DNA of 64,000 nt, taken from assembly GCA_017472635.1 (NCBI GenBank), contig JAFUPU010000044.1:1-64000 (forward strand), read 5' to 3'. The notes under the pieces were generated by a model. That model saw only the letters and a list, made by a program, of their open reading frames with translations, was not told the DNA's origin and did not search any database. Positions 48,242-57,631 of this stretch are shown here, piece by piece. The DNA is from Bacteroidaceae bacterium. GTDB taxonomy: Bacteria > Bacteroidota > Bacteroidia > Bacteroidales > Bacteroidaceae. Both the position numbers and the translations under genes were made by a program. Position 1 is the stretch's first letter. Every line of letters starts with the position of its first letter.

Positions 48242-51200
48242 CTATTTCACCGCGCGTAGCAAATCTTTGTTTTCTTCCGGAGTGGTGTATCGATAGGGTG
48301 TCATCAAACGATAGGTGTCAGCATCATCGTTGTAGTAGATGGCACGCAGACGGTCCGGGTCGTCCGAGAGTGTGTCAAGACGGATGTCATCGCGCAATCT
48401 CAGCATCATGCCAGCTTCGCTTGCCGAGCGTTGCATCACCCAGTGCCGGAAGAGGTTTTTCACGTTCTGTGCCGACAAGTTTTGTTCGCCCAACAAATTT
48501 TGTGGACGGTCTACCTGCCAAATGAAATGTACCCCTTGTTCCGAACCATTCTGCAACAGGTACTTCAGTTCGCTCCGATAAGTTTTCCGGCTTCCCATGC
48601 CTGCTCCCAGTGCACCTCCTCCGAGGAATGAGGGCATTCCGTTCGGTGGGGTCGATGTGGCAGGTTCTGTGCGGTTAGGTTCTCCCAGTTCGCGGTCGTT
48701 CCGCAATTCACGCCAACGTTCCTGTCCGAGCACGAGCACTACGGTCTCATCCGCACGTCCGTTCCTCACATCTTCAGCTAACGTCGAGATGAACGAAGCA
48801 CGTCCCTTTCCAAACATCTGTTCTATCAAGCCCTCATCTTCCAAGCTGTCAAACACCTTTTGGTAGGGAGTATCTTCCTCATCGCTCATGCAGTCTATCA
48901 CTACAAACCGTGTCTCTCTGCCGGCAGCAGTAGCGGTATAGAGGGTTGAAAGGAAAATCTCGCTTGCCGTACGGATTGTCTGTCCGTGCTGATTGAGTCC
49001 GAAAATCAAGATATTTTCTCCCTGTTCTTCGTGCAGTGCCACACTTATAGGTTGCTGGTTGAGGTCAAGACTGATTCCCAGCGAGGCACACAGTGCCCTC
49101 CGGCTCTTCCGTTGCATCGATGCCACCACCTCTGCCGAGAGTACCGCCTGTTTTTTCCCGCTGAAGTAGTATTGGTCTACACCCTCCAGTGTCCGGCACT
49201 TCTCGTGTACACCCTGTATCATGCGTTCTTGCTGTGCGTCATCGACATAGTAGGCACGGAACTGCACGTCGGGGGCTGCATGCTGGTGGTGATGGAAGAA
49301 AATCTCTCCCGTCTGCAGCGTGCGGGTGATGCTGCTGCTCTCTTTCACCAGCTTCTCCGAGTCGCGCTGGTCGCAGTTGAGCAGATAGAAGTCGGTCAGT
49401 CCGGCTCCCTGCAGTTCGTCGATTGGTATGGTTGAGTTCATCAGCGTCTGTGTCGACAATATCATGTGTACTCCCTGGCTTCGTCCCTGCTTGGCTATGA
49501 GCGCCAGTATGTTTCTCAGCTCGCGCTCTATGCCATCGGGACGTTCGGTGAAGAGCATTTGACATTCGTCCACCACCAACACCAATTGAGGCATGGGCTT
49601 TTCACTCTTTTGGTTGTATGCTTCCAGGTTTCTCACCCCAATTTCGGCAAACTGCTTGTTACGTTGCTCCATGCGTACCGCCATTTCGCGCAGCACTTCC
49701 AGCGTTATCTGCCGGTCGTTGTTGTCGACCAGCAGGGCACGCACATGCTTCTCTCCCCGGTAGACATTAAATTCCACACCTCCCAGTTTTAGGTCCATCA
49801 GGTAGAGTTCCACTTGTGCCGGGGTGTATTTCAGCATGATGTTTCCGATGATGTTGTGCAGGAATCTCGATTTTCCTGTTCCCGACTGTCCGAGTATGAA
49901 GGCATGCAGGTGTCCCACCGTGTCGAGGCGGAAGTCTACGCTCCGTCCGTTCGCTTCTCCTACTGCCACCCGGATATCTGCCACCGGCATGTCGGTATAC
50001 GGGTTTCCAATCAGGCTGCCGGCATCCTGTTTTGCCACCTGTTTTTCCTCTCTCTTTCCTGCCTCTTCGTTTAAGTATTCCAGTGCGGCATCCAGCAGTT
50101 GCTGATTGTCGGCAATGGGGGTGTAGGGCAGGGGATAGAGGTCGGTACGTGGTTTGGCAGTGTTGATGATGGTAAACATCTCTTTGTTCTCCAACAATTT
50201 CTGTCCGTGTGCCGGTTGGGCGTCAAGGTCATTCACGAAGATGAAAAACAGTCCCGACTTATATCCGTTTTCAACAAACGGGCGTATCATCTCTTCAGCC
50301 GCCGGAGTCAGACTTTTGGGATATCCCATCACCACTACCGTCTCAAAAGGTTCGAGCCATGTCTTGTGTTGCTCGTTGTAGTCGTGTACATACTCACATT
50401 TCTGCATTATCCGTCGTGTGCGGTCTTGCCACTCTTCGACCACGGCACGCAGTTCGCGCTCATTCATCACCACCTGGTCGTGATAGAGTGAAGGATGCAG
50501 GCGTGTGGTGAAAAGCGATGCATGATTGGTGGCTGCCATGTCTATCAGGCGCAACTTCATCCGGCGCGGTGGTACAGCCAACAGCAGGTTTATCAGTGTC
50601 CGGTTCAGTGCCAGCTTCACGCTCTGTTCGCTGTCGCTCTTGTCATACTTGATGACCATTGCCACCTTGTTCGAATTGTATACAGTAGGCACACATTGGG
50701 CATGTCCCAACAGCAATATCTGTTTGCCATCCTTGGTGGTACAGCTTTTCCCGTTTTTTGTGCAAGTATAATAGGTGCCGCTCGGAAAAACTTTCAGTGC
50801 ATATTGTGTTGCCGCATCTTGTTTTATCATTCCCAACAGGGTCTGTATGTCACCGACCGTGAGTCGTTGCGGTATACCGAACTGAAACCACAGGGGATGC
50901 TCTTTTGCCCACTGTGTATAGTTCTTCACCGGATTCAGTTCGGGCATCGATGCCAATTCCTTCTCCAACTTTCTTTTCAGTTCGTTACTCTTCTCTTCAG
51001 CCTCTTTCAGCCGTCTGCTGCATGCAGCTGCCTTCCCCTTCACTTCGCGTGTCTTCCATCCGCCATAAGAGAGTCCGTCCGGCTTCTTTACGTGTCCGGC
51101 TATCACGTCAATCAGTTCTTCGGGTCTGATGTCTATCAGTGGCGATGTCTCTTTCAGTGTCTTTTCCCTGAATGCGTTCACCACCTTCTGTTCGAGGGGG

Positions 51201-52150
51201 CTGATTGCACCGGCTTGCAGCAGTTCGGTCAACGTTTTGGCGCTGTTCAGCAGGTGCAGCTGTTTTTCCAGCGCAAATCTGGCGCTCTGGTCGCTCTTTA
51301 CGCCGCCCAACTTCTCAGCCTGCAGTGTCAGATTGTTTTGGTCATACTTGCTCTTGAGCTGGCTGTAGTTGTATTTTGTCATCAAGTTATAATACTTTTC
51401 GATGGCATTTTCGTGTTCAAGGCAATTGTTGAAGATCCGTACAGCGCTTTTTATCGTTCCTGCAGCTTTTTCATACTTCCCTCTGTTCAGCAGTCCACTG
51501 AACCCTGTCGGTATATTCACCTCTATTTTCAGCGGAGTCACTCCTGAATAAGGTAATGTACCTTTTCCCATAAATTTCTCGTACGATATATAGTTATCAT
51601 ATACTCCGACTACATTTTCAAATATCACCACACAATTTTGCGGAAGTTTTTCCATTTCCTTTCTTATCATATTCAGCCACGACTTCTTTTGTGCTATCTG
51701 GAAATCCAATGCGACTTTCACTTCGTATGCCGTTTTCTTCTCCAATATATCTTTCGTAACACTGCTTTTCAGCAGTGTCTCTCTCGCTTTGGCAAATGCA
51801 TCGAGCACCGACTTGATTTCAGCATTCTCTTTACGGCACTTGTCATATGTCGAAGTGGCCTTGTCTATTTCATATCCCAGTTGGGCGATAGATTTTCTCA
51901 GGCTGTCGCGCTCGTTCTGGCCCAGACGGTTATACTCTGCTGCCAACAGCTTTACCAGGTGCTCGTACACACGGACATACTCTGCTTCTATCTTCTCGGG
52001 TGAAAGCGTAAATTCCTTCGAGAATCCTTTATCGGCATATGCCTGTCGTTTCAGTTTGGCATATTCCCAAGTGGTATCAAAACGTTTTACGTCATCTTCT
52101 ATATAATCCCACACGTGGTCTATCTTTTTCAGGAAGTCATCTATATTCAT
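48242..52150 (-). CDS. FtsK/SpoIIIE-like ATPase with three ATPase domains (EssC/EccC-like)
   Basis: 1302 residues from the ATG at 52150 (MNIDDFLKK). The first about 430 are coiled coil with no membrane helix. Domain 1 (about 470-680) is a degenerate ATPase fold with LLLGHAQCVP at its P-loop position and YDKSDSEQSVKLALN. Domain 2 (about 725-935) is complete: GQSGTGKS (about 752), MDLKLGGVEF, Walker B LVLVVDECQ (about 853) and STQTLM. Domain 3 (about 1040-1290) is again degenerate (LIFGLNQHGQT). EssC/EccC secretion ATPases also have three such domains in tandem and take WXG100 proteins; two WXG-like genes lie just downstream. Unlike them this one has no FHA domains or membrane anchor. DNA translocation by an FtsK-like motor is the alternative. 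Confidence 0.85.
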   Translation of the reverse strand: MNIDDFLKKIDHVWDYIEDDVKRFDTTWEYAKLKRQAYADKGFSKEFTLSPEKIEAEYVRVYEHLVKLLAAEYNRLGQNERDSLRKSIAQLGYEIDKATSTYDKCRKENAEIKSVLDAFAKARETLLKSSVTKDILEKKTAYEVKVALDFQIAQKKSWLNMIRKEMEKLPQNCVVIFENVVGVYDNYISYEKFMGKGTLPYSGVTPLKIEVNIPTGFSGLLNRGKYEKAAGTIKSAVRIFNNCLEHENAIEKYYNLMTKYNYSQLKSKYDQNNLTLQAEKLGGVKSDQSARFALEKQLHLLNSAKTLTELLQAGAISPLEQKVVNAFREKTLKETSPLIDIRPEELIDVIAGHVKKPDGLSYGGWKTREVKGKAAACSRRLKEAEEKSNELKRKLEKELASMPELNPVKNYTQWAKEHPLWFQFGIPQRLTVGDIQTLLGMIKQDAATQYALKVFPSGTYYTCTKNGKSCTTKDGKQILLLGHAQCVPTVYNSNKVAMVIKYDKSDSEQSVKLALNRTLINLLLAVPPRRMKLRLIDMAATNHASLFTTRLHPSLYHDQVVMNERELRAVVEEWQDRTRRIMQKCEYVHDYNEQHKTWLEPFETVVVMGYPKSLTPAAEEMIRPFVENGYKSGLFFIFVNDLDAQPAHGQKLLENKEMFTIINTAKPRTDLYPLPYTPIADNQQLLDAALEYLNEEAGKREEKQVAKQDAGSLIGNPYTDMPVADIRVAVGEANGRSVDFRLDTVGHLHAFILGQSGTGKSRFLHNIIGNIMLKYTPAQVELYLMDLKLGGVEFNVYRGEKHVRALLVDNNDRQITLEVLREMAVRMEQRNKQFAEIGVRNLEAYNQKSEKPMPQLVLVVDECQMLFTERPDGIERELRNILALIAKQGRSQGVHMILSTQTLMNSTIPIDELQGAGLTDFYLLNCDQRDSEKLVKESSSITRTLQTGEIFFHHHQHAAPDVQFRAYYVDDAQQERMIQGVHEKCRTLEGVDQYYFSGKKQAVLSAEVVASMQRKSRRALCASLGISLDLNQQPISVALHEEQGENILIFGLNQHGQTIRTASEIFLSTLYTATAAGRETRFVVIDCMSDEEDTPYQKVFDSLEDEGLIEQMFGKGRASFISTLAEDVRNGRADETVVLVLGQERWRELRNDRELGEPNRTEPATSTPPNGMPSFLGGGALGAGMGSRKTYRSELKYLLQNGSEQGVHFIWQVDRPQNLLGEQNLSAQNVKNLFRHWVMQRSASEAGMMLRLRDDIRLDTLSDDPDRLRAIYYNDDADTYRLMTPYRYTTPEENKDLLRAVK

Positions 52151-52363
52151 CATACAACACTGTGTTTCATTCAAAGTGGTTAATTTGATAGCAAAAATAC
52201 AAAAAGGTTTCCATCCGGACAAACAAAACAGACTCTTTTGTCTGTGAAAAAAAACACGTTCGCTGCAATATCCGTCAAGGTATGTAAAGAACTATTTCCG
52301 CCAACAAAAAAGAAGAATCATCACTTTTTACCATCATTCATAAAACTCAGAAGAGGCTCCAGG

Positions 52364-52735
52364 CTGTTTTTGAGGGTATCCGAAGTACCCTCGATGCAAA
52401 ATCGGGCGCTGACGGGGCTAAAAAGTGCCTGTTTTGAAAGAAGCAAGTCGGGCGTGTGTCAGAAAAAGAGATTTTTGACCGCTTTTTTCTTTCTTGCATT
52501 AAAAATGAAGAAGCAAGCAATGACTCTTAACCCATTTAACACATTCCGGCACAACTCCCGGATAAAACCACACGAGTGGCAGGACTCGTTGCTTTCTGTT
52601 GCAGGACTCAGCCGAAAATCTCCAGGAGATTACTGCAAAAATTCAGCACCTTTTCTCGACTTTTGCCGGATTATACCTGAAAAACAGCCCCGCTTTTTAC
52701 TCCACATCCTCCATTTCACCCCCTCATTTTCTGCT
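52364..52735 (+). repeat. Three-copy intergenic element, copy C
   Basis: GAGGGTATC/GTACCCTC hairpin (52372-52392), GGGGCTAAAAAGTGCCTGTTTTG (52414-52436), GATTTTTGACC plus a T-run (from 52471), then GGCAGGACTC, GTTGCAGGACTC and TCTCCAGGAGA between 52577 and 52630. Same order and orientation as copies A and B. In the gap between the FtsK-like gene and the B12 operon. Confidence 0.6.
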
Positions 52736-52895
52736 TAAAACCGGGTCGATAATAAATGTTTATCGCTTATTTTCTCTGCACCATTTCATTTTATGTATAC
52801 CTATTTCATAAACACGAAGCCAAAACACCCTCCGGAGAGACAATATCCTACTTTCTGCCACTTTTTTTTCTGTGGCAATAAAAAAAACAGCCATC

Positions 52896-52929
52896 TTTGC
52901 TTGTATATTAAAAAAAGCCCGTATCTTTG
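52896..52929 (+). promoter_or_regulatory. Promoter of the B12 operon
   Basis: TTTG at 52896-52899 and TATCTTTG at 52922-52929, 22-base spacer, just ahead of the riboswitch. Confidence 0.65.
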
Positions 52930-52937
52930 CACCGTTT

Positions 52938-53140
52938 TGTTCCGACAGGCTCATCGCGGGCCGTGTAGGATGAAAAGGGAATCGGGTGAAAGTCCCGGAC
53001 AGTCCCGCTGCTGTAAGCTCCAATTCTTTCAGACGGTTTGCTTATTCAACGACCACTGTCTTCTTATACCTTATAATATATAGAAGATGGGAAGGTGAAG
53101 CCGACCGAGGAGTAAGTCAGAAGACCTGCAAAACAGAGTC
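52938..53140 (+). promoter_or_regulatory. Cobalamin riboswitch
   Basis: B12-box type leader: GAAAAGGGAATCGGGTGAAAG (52971-52991), then TCCCGGACAGTCCCGCTGCTGTAA, and the downstream core AGTAAGTCAGAAGACCTGC (53111-53129). Sits between promoter and btuB and would turn the operon off when adenosylcobalamin binds. A variable arm holds a hairpin that contains copy 6 of the 18-bp motif. Confidence 0.92.
53065..53083 (+). repeat. 18-bp motif, copy 6 (variant)
   Basis: TATACCTTATAATATATAG, one base different from copy 1, inside a hairpin (CTTCTTATA with TATAGAAGA) of the cobalamin riboswitch. Confidence 0.5.
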
Positions 53141-53215
53141 AAAAGGTCGCGTGCCTCGAGGAAAGGTGCCGATGTTGCTTATTGTGAAACAAGAATTTTC
53201 AGTTTCTTGAAGAAA

Positions 53216-55237
53216 ATGACCGGGCATTGTTGTCTCAGGGCTTTATTATTGTCGTTCACGGCTTTTGTATCCACCACGATACAGGGAGCTACCGATACTG
53301 ACACACTCACTCACGAGCCGGTTTCCACCATCAGCGAAGTGGAGATAAAGGCACGCAGGGTACCCGCCGGTGTCTCTTCGTCTGCACCCACCCAGCGCAT
53401 GACACGCAACCAGCTGGAAGCATTGGGCATACAGGATGTGACCGATGCCGTAAAGCGTATGGCAGGTGCCTACGTGCGCGACTATGGCGGGTTGGGCGGA
53501 CTCAAGACCGTATCTGTACGCAGTCTGGGAGCTTCGCATACAGCCGTCAACTACGATGGAGTGACTGTCAGCAACTGTCAGGCAGGTCAGATTGATGTCG
53601 GTCGTTTTTCACTCGAAGGGGTAGAAGAACTCGCCCTCACCATAGGGCAGGAGAGTGACCCGCTGCAACCGGCACGCAGCTATGCCGCAGCAGGCATGCT
53701 ATCGATACGTACCACACGTCCCACTTTTGCCCGCGATGCAGAAGACAGTTGGCAGGTGAAACTCAGCGGAGGCTCTTTCGGATACATAGCCCCCTCATTG
53801 CGCTATGCACGCCGGTTAGGAGAGAAAACCGCCTTGACAGCCTTCGGAAACTTCATGCGTGCTGACGGGCAATACCCCTTCACGTTGAAAAACGGCACAC
53901 AAGAGAGTCGCGAAAAACGGGTAAACTCCGACATCTACAGTTGGACTGCCGAAGCCAACCTGTTTCACCAGTTTGCCGACAGCAGCCGCCTGACACTCAA
54001 GGGATACCACTACCGCTCAGAGCGCGGACTGCCGGGAGCCATCAAGCTATACAACCTCGAAGCACAGTACCGCGAACGCCTGTGGGACGAAAACTTCTTT
54101 GCGCAAGCAACCTACGAAAACCGGTTTTCCGACACCTGGAGCCTGCGGGCATCTGCCAAATACAACCACAGTTGGAACCGCTATGAAGACAAGGACATCT
54201 CATACGCCGGAGGAAAGATTACCGACATCAACCGGCAGGATGAATACTACCTGAGTGCAACCGCAGCTTATCGCCCTTCAGCCTATTGGCTCGTTTCGTT
54301 GGCGCAAGACGGTGCCATAAACCAGCTGCGCAGCAACCTGCCTCTCTGTCCGTTCCCTACACGCTACACCTCGCTGACAGCCCTGTCTGCCCGCTATACC
54401 GTGAGTTGGATGACCGTCAACGCCTCGTTGTTAGGAACCTATATCACCGAGGAGGTCAAACAAGGTCCCCCTCCTCCTGACCGCCGACGGCTCTCTCCAT
54501 CGGTTGGAGTCACCTTCCGCCCCTTACCGGGCGAACGCCTTTACTTGCGCCTGCTTTACAAAGATATCTTCAGGGTACCCACCTTCAACGACATGTACTA
54601 CCAACGGGTGGGAAACAAGATGCTGAAACCCGAAAAGGCGACCCAATACAACGTGGGTGTCACCTACGATGCCCCTGCCATCGGCATACTCGATTACCTG
54701 ACCCTGACAGCCGATGCATACATCAACCGGGTGACAGACAAGATTGTGGCAATACCCACTGCCTACGTGTGGAAGATGTATAACTTCGGCAAGGTGGACA
54801 TTACCGGTGTCGATGCCACACTTGCCACCGGATGCCGCTTGGGCGGTCAGGTAGAGTTGCACCTGAGCGGCAACTACACCTACCAGCGTGCCGTAGACAA
54901 GAGCGACCCTTCGACCAAATATTACGGCGACCAGCTTCCCTACACCCCCCGCCATATGGGAAACATGATGCTGCAGGTAAAACTGCCTTGGGTGGAAATA
55001 GGGTATACGCTGATGATGGTGGGCGAACGGTATGCCCAGACCCAAAACATCGCCATGAACCGCATCGACGGATACCACGAACACACGCTCGCACTATCAC
55101 GTAGCTTCGCCCTGCGCGGAGTCAATCTTTCCCTTCGGGGAGAATGGTTGAACCTGACCGACGAGCAGTACGAGGTAATCAAGTATTACCCAATGCCCGG
55201 CTCATCATGGAGAGTGTCATTAATAGCTTCTTTCTGA
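53216..55237 (+). CDS. btuB: TonB-dependent vitamin B12 receptor
   Basis: About 673 residues: signal peptide (ending TIQGATD), plug domain (about 45-170, QRMTRNQLEALGIQDVTDAVKRMAGAYVRDYGG) and a 22-strand barrel ending in Phe (SSWRVSLIASF), the outer-membrane assembly signal. The riboswitch upstream and the BtuG/F/C genes downstream identify it as the cobamide receptor. The ATG at 53216 is chosen; an in-frame TTG at 53207 is possible. Confidence 0.93.
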   Translation: MTGHCCLRALLLSFTAFVSTTIQGATDTDTLTHEPVSTISEVEIKARRVPAGVSSSAPTQRMTRNQLEALGIQDVTDAVKRMAGAYVRDYGGLGGLKTVSVRSLGASHTAVNYDGVTVSNCQAGQIDVGRFSLEGVEELALTIGQESDPLQPARSYAAAGMLSIRTTRPTFARDAEDSWQVKLSGGSFGYIAPSLRYARRLGEKTALTAFGNFMRADGQYPFTLKNGTQESREKRVNSDIYSWTAEANLFHQFADSSRLTLKGYHYRSERGLPGAIKLYNLEAQYRERLWDENFFAQATYENRFSDTWSLRASAKYNHSWNRYEDKDISYAGGKITDINRQDEYYLSATAAYRPSAYWLVSLAQDGAINQLRSNLPLCPFPTRYTSLTALSARYTVSWMTVNASLLGTYITEEVKQGPPPPDRRRLSPSVGVTFRPLPGERLYLRLLYKDIFRVPTFNDMYYQRVGNKMLKPEKATQYNVGVTYDAPAIGILDYLTLTADAYINRVTDKIVAIPTAYVWKMYNFGKVDITGVDATLATGCRLGGQVELHLSGNYTYQRAVDKSDPSTKYYGDQLPYTPRHMGNMMLQVKLPWVEIGYTLMMVGERYAQTQNIAMNRIDGYHEHTLALSRSFALRGVNLSLRGEWLNLTDEQYEVIKYYPMPGSSWRVSLIASF

Positions 55238-55278
55238 ACGAAATAAAACAATTTGTTTAACTAAAATATAAGAAAAAG

Positions 55279-56412
55279 ATGAAAATGAAAAGTCTATTCT
55301 GGAGTGCATGCTGCACCTTGGCAATCTGCTCAGGACTCACTGCCTGTAGCGACGATGAAAACGATGAACCGGTGGTTCCGCCTACAGGCGACACCGATGT
55401 GGTTACCCACACACAAGCCTACATCCTCAACGAAGGAGCGATGGGAGGAAACAATGCCTCACTCGGACGCTATTGTCCCGATTCGACCCACAGTTATGTA
55501 GCCGACTGCTATCTGGCAGCCAACGGACGCCAGTTGGGCGACCTGGCACAAGACCTCAAGGTCTATGGTGACCGCCTCTATGTGGTTGTCAGCGGGTCGA
55601 AGTATATAGCCAAGCTCGACAAAAACGGCAAGCAGCTGGCACAATATAATTTCACCGCTGAACAAGGAGAGCCCCGTACACTCGTTCCGGCAGGCGGAGA
55701 CCTCTATGTTACCGCCTACGACGGAGCCGTACACCGCCTCGACACCGCTTCACTGCAACACACCGGCTCGCTGATGATAGCCGAGGGCATGCGCCTGGAA
55801 GGCATGACCGAATGCAACGGAAAACTCTACGCAGCCATCGGATATAAGGTTGAGCCTGCCACCGAACCGGGCGCATGGGACACCTACATCTACCAGAACC
55901 GCGTGGCTGTCATCGACGTGGCAACTTTCAAGAAAGAGAAAGAGATTACCGTGGGCAGCAATCCCAGTGTACTCGCCACTGTGGACGGGGAAGTATACCT
56001 CTATTCGATTGGCGACTACTATCTTGAAGGTTCGCTGATTCAACGCATCCAACCTGACGGAAGCGTCGACTCGATAGCTGTTGCCAACAAGATGGTCGTA
56101 GCCGGTACGGAACTGCTGTTGGTAAATGCCGTCACCGACTGGACTACTTATGCAACCACCAACCACTTCGCCCGCTATGATGCCGTAAGCGAAACCCTGA
56201 GCAACGGCAGTTTCCTCCATGGTGCCGACGAGTTGGAGAGTGCCACCATCTACATGATGGCAAGCGACCCCACAAACGGTGACATCTACGTGGGAACAAC
56301 AGACTACGTGTCAACCGGTGATATCTATCGTTTCAATGCAGAAGGAAATCTGATAGGGAAATTTGACTGCGGAGGCATCAATCCGTCGAAAATGGTCTTC
56401 ATGAATGAATAA
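55279..56412 (+). CDS. btuG: BtuG-like surface lipoprotein (YncE/DUF5074-type beta-propeller)
   Basis: 377 residues with a lipobox (GLTACS, Cys about 24) followed by acidic residues (DDENDEP) of the kind that export Bacteroidota lipoproteins to the cell surface. The rest has seven-bladed propeller-like repeats (GDLYVTAYDGAVHRLDTAS, NGDIYVGTTDY). In Bacteroides BtuG caps BtuB and takes B12 from intrinsic factor with very high affinity. Position directly after btuB supports this; the btuF gene overlaps its end by 8 bases. Confidence 0.85.
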   Translation: MKMKSLFWSACCTLAICSGLTACSDDENDEPVVPPTGDTDVVTHTQAYILNEGAMGGNNASLGRYCPDSTHSYVADCYLAANGRQLGDLAQDLKVYGDRLYVVVSGSKYIAKLDKNGKQLAQYNFTAEQGEPRTLVPAGGDLYVTAYDGAVHRLDTASLQHTGSLMIAEGMRLEGMTECNGKLYAAIGYKVEPATEPGAWDTYIYQNRVAVIDVATFKKEKEITVGSNPSVLATVDGEVYLYSIGDYYLEGSLIQRIQPDGSVDSIAVANKMVVAGTELLLVNAVTDWTTYATTNHFARYDAVSETLSNGSFLHGADELESATIYMMASDPTNGDIYVGTTDYVSTGDIYRFNAEGNLIGKFDCGGINPSKMVFMNE

Positions 56413-57550
56413 GAATACTATCTGCACGTTTGCTTTTTGCACCCTCCTTACCCTCATTACTGCCTGTAGCAGCGGGGGTAGGGAGGTTTCCCTGCTTCAT
56501 GGCGGAGATACCTTGCAATTGCGCTATGCCGATAACCTGACGATGGTCGAGCACGAGCACTTCACCCAAGTATCGCTGCGCAATCCGTGGGATACCACCC
56601 GCGTGCTGCACCGCTATGTGTTGGTTTCGTCCGACAGTGACATCCCCGCTGAGGAGTTGCCTGAAGGCACCGTAGTGAAAGTGCCGCTGAAGCACTCGGT
56701 GGTCTACACGGCACTGCATTGCTCGCTGATGGACGAGTTGGGCGTGCTCGATGCCATAGCCGGAGTGTGTGATCTCAAATACATACAGATACCCGAGATT
56801 GCACAAGCCTGCAAAGAGGGACGCATTCACGACTTGGGAAGTGGCATGGGACCCGATGTGGAACGCATGATAGAGCTTGATCCCGATGCCATACTGCTCT
56901 CGCCTTTTGAAAACAGTGGCGGATATGGAAAGGTTGACCAACTGGGAGTAGCCATCATCGAATGTGCCGACTATATGGAGACCTCTCCGTTAGGACGTGC
57001 CGAATGGATGCGCTTCTATGGCCGCCTGTTCGGACGGAGCGAGGAGGCAGACTCTCTGTTCAACCGGGTAGAGGAGTCATACCTGCATTGGAAAAGCAAA
57101 ACAGCCACTGTCACCGGTAAGCCATCGGCTTTCTGTGACCTGCCGATAGGAAATGCCACCTGGTATATGCCCGGTGGGAGGAGCACCATCGGACAACTCT
57201 ATGCCGACGCCGGCGCTGACTATCTCTTCAAGCATGACGACCGGACAGGCTCTATCCCCCTGTCGTTTGAAACGGTATTCGACAAGGCAGAAAATGCCGA
57301 TGTCTGGTTGATAAGGGATGCATCTGTGCCAATGCACACTTATGCCTCGCTGAAAGCAGACTATGCCCCCTATACACGGTTCAAGGCGTTCAAAGAACGG
57401 AACGTGTACCAGTGCAATACGCTGGAAGTACCTTTCTTTGAGGAGGTTCCTTTCCATCCCGACAGGTTGCTGCGCGATTTCATCCTGATATTCCACCCCG
57501 AACTGTCAGACGGCAAACCGCTCCGTTACTACCGGGCTTTAGAGGAATGA
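56405..57550 (+). CDS. btuF: Cobalamin ABC transporter substrate-binding lipoprotein
   Basis: 381 residues with a lipobox (LITACSS). The fold is the class III periplasmic binding protein type: HSVVYTALHCSLMDELGVLDAIAGVCD at the first lobe and DLGSGMGPDVERMIELDPDAILLSPFE, as in BtuF/FhuD. Delivers B12 to BtuC. Confidence 0.9.
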   Translation: MNKNTICTFAFCTLLTLITACSSGGREVSLLHGGDTLQLRYADNLTMVEHEHFTQVSLRNPWDTTRVLHRYVLVSSDSDIPAEELPEGTVVKVPLKHSVVYTALHCSLMDELGVLDAIAGVCDLKYIQIPEIAQACKEGRIHDLGSGMGPDVERMIELDPDAILLSPFENSGGYGKVDQLGVAIIECADYMETSPLGRAEWMRFYGRLFGRSEEADSLFNRVEESYLHWKSKTATVTGKPSAFCDLPIGNATWYMPGGRSTIGQLYADAGADYLFKHDDRTGSIPLSFETVFDKAENADVWLIRDASVPMHTYASLKADYAPYTRFKAFKERNVYQCNTLEVPFFEEVPFHPDRLLRDFILIFHPELSDGKPLRYYRALEE

Positions 57551-57631
57551 CGCTTCAGTAAGGCCATCTGCCATAACCATACCACATAACAGAAAAGAAT
57601 GTTTGCAAAAGAGACAAAACAAGAGACAACA

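Noticed and set aside
48242..52150. Conjugative coupling protein or phage/ICE FtsK
   Set aside because: No relaxase, integrase, tra genes or att-like repeats nearby, and three tandem ATPase domains do not fit TraG/VirD4 proteins.
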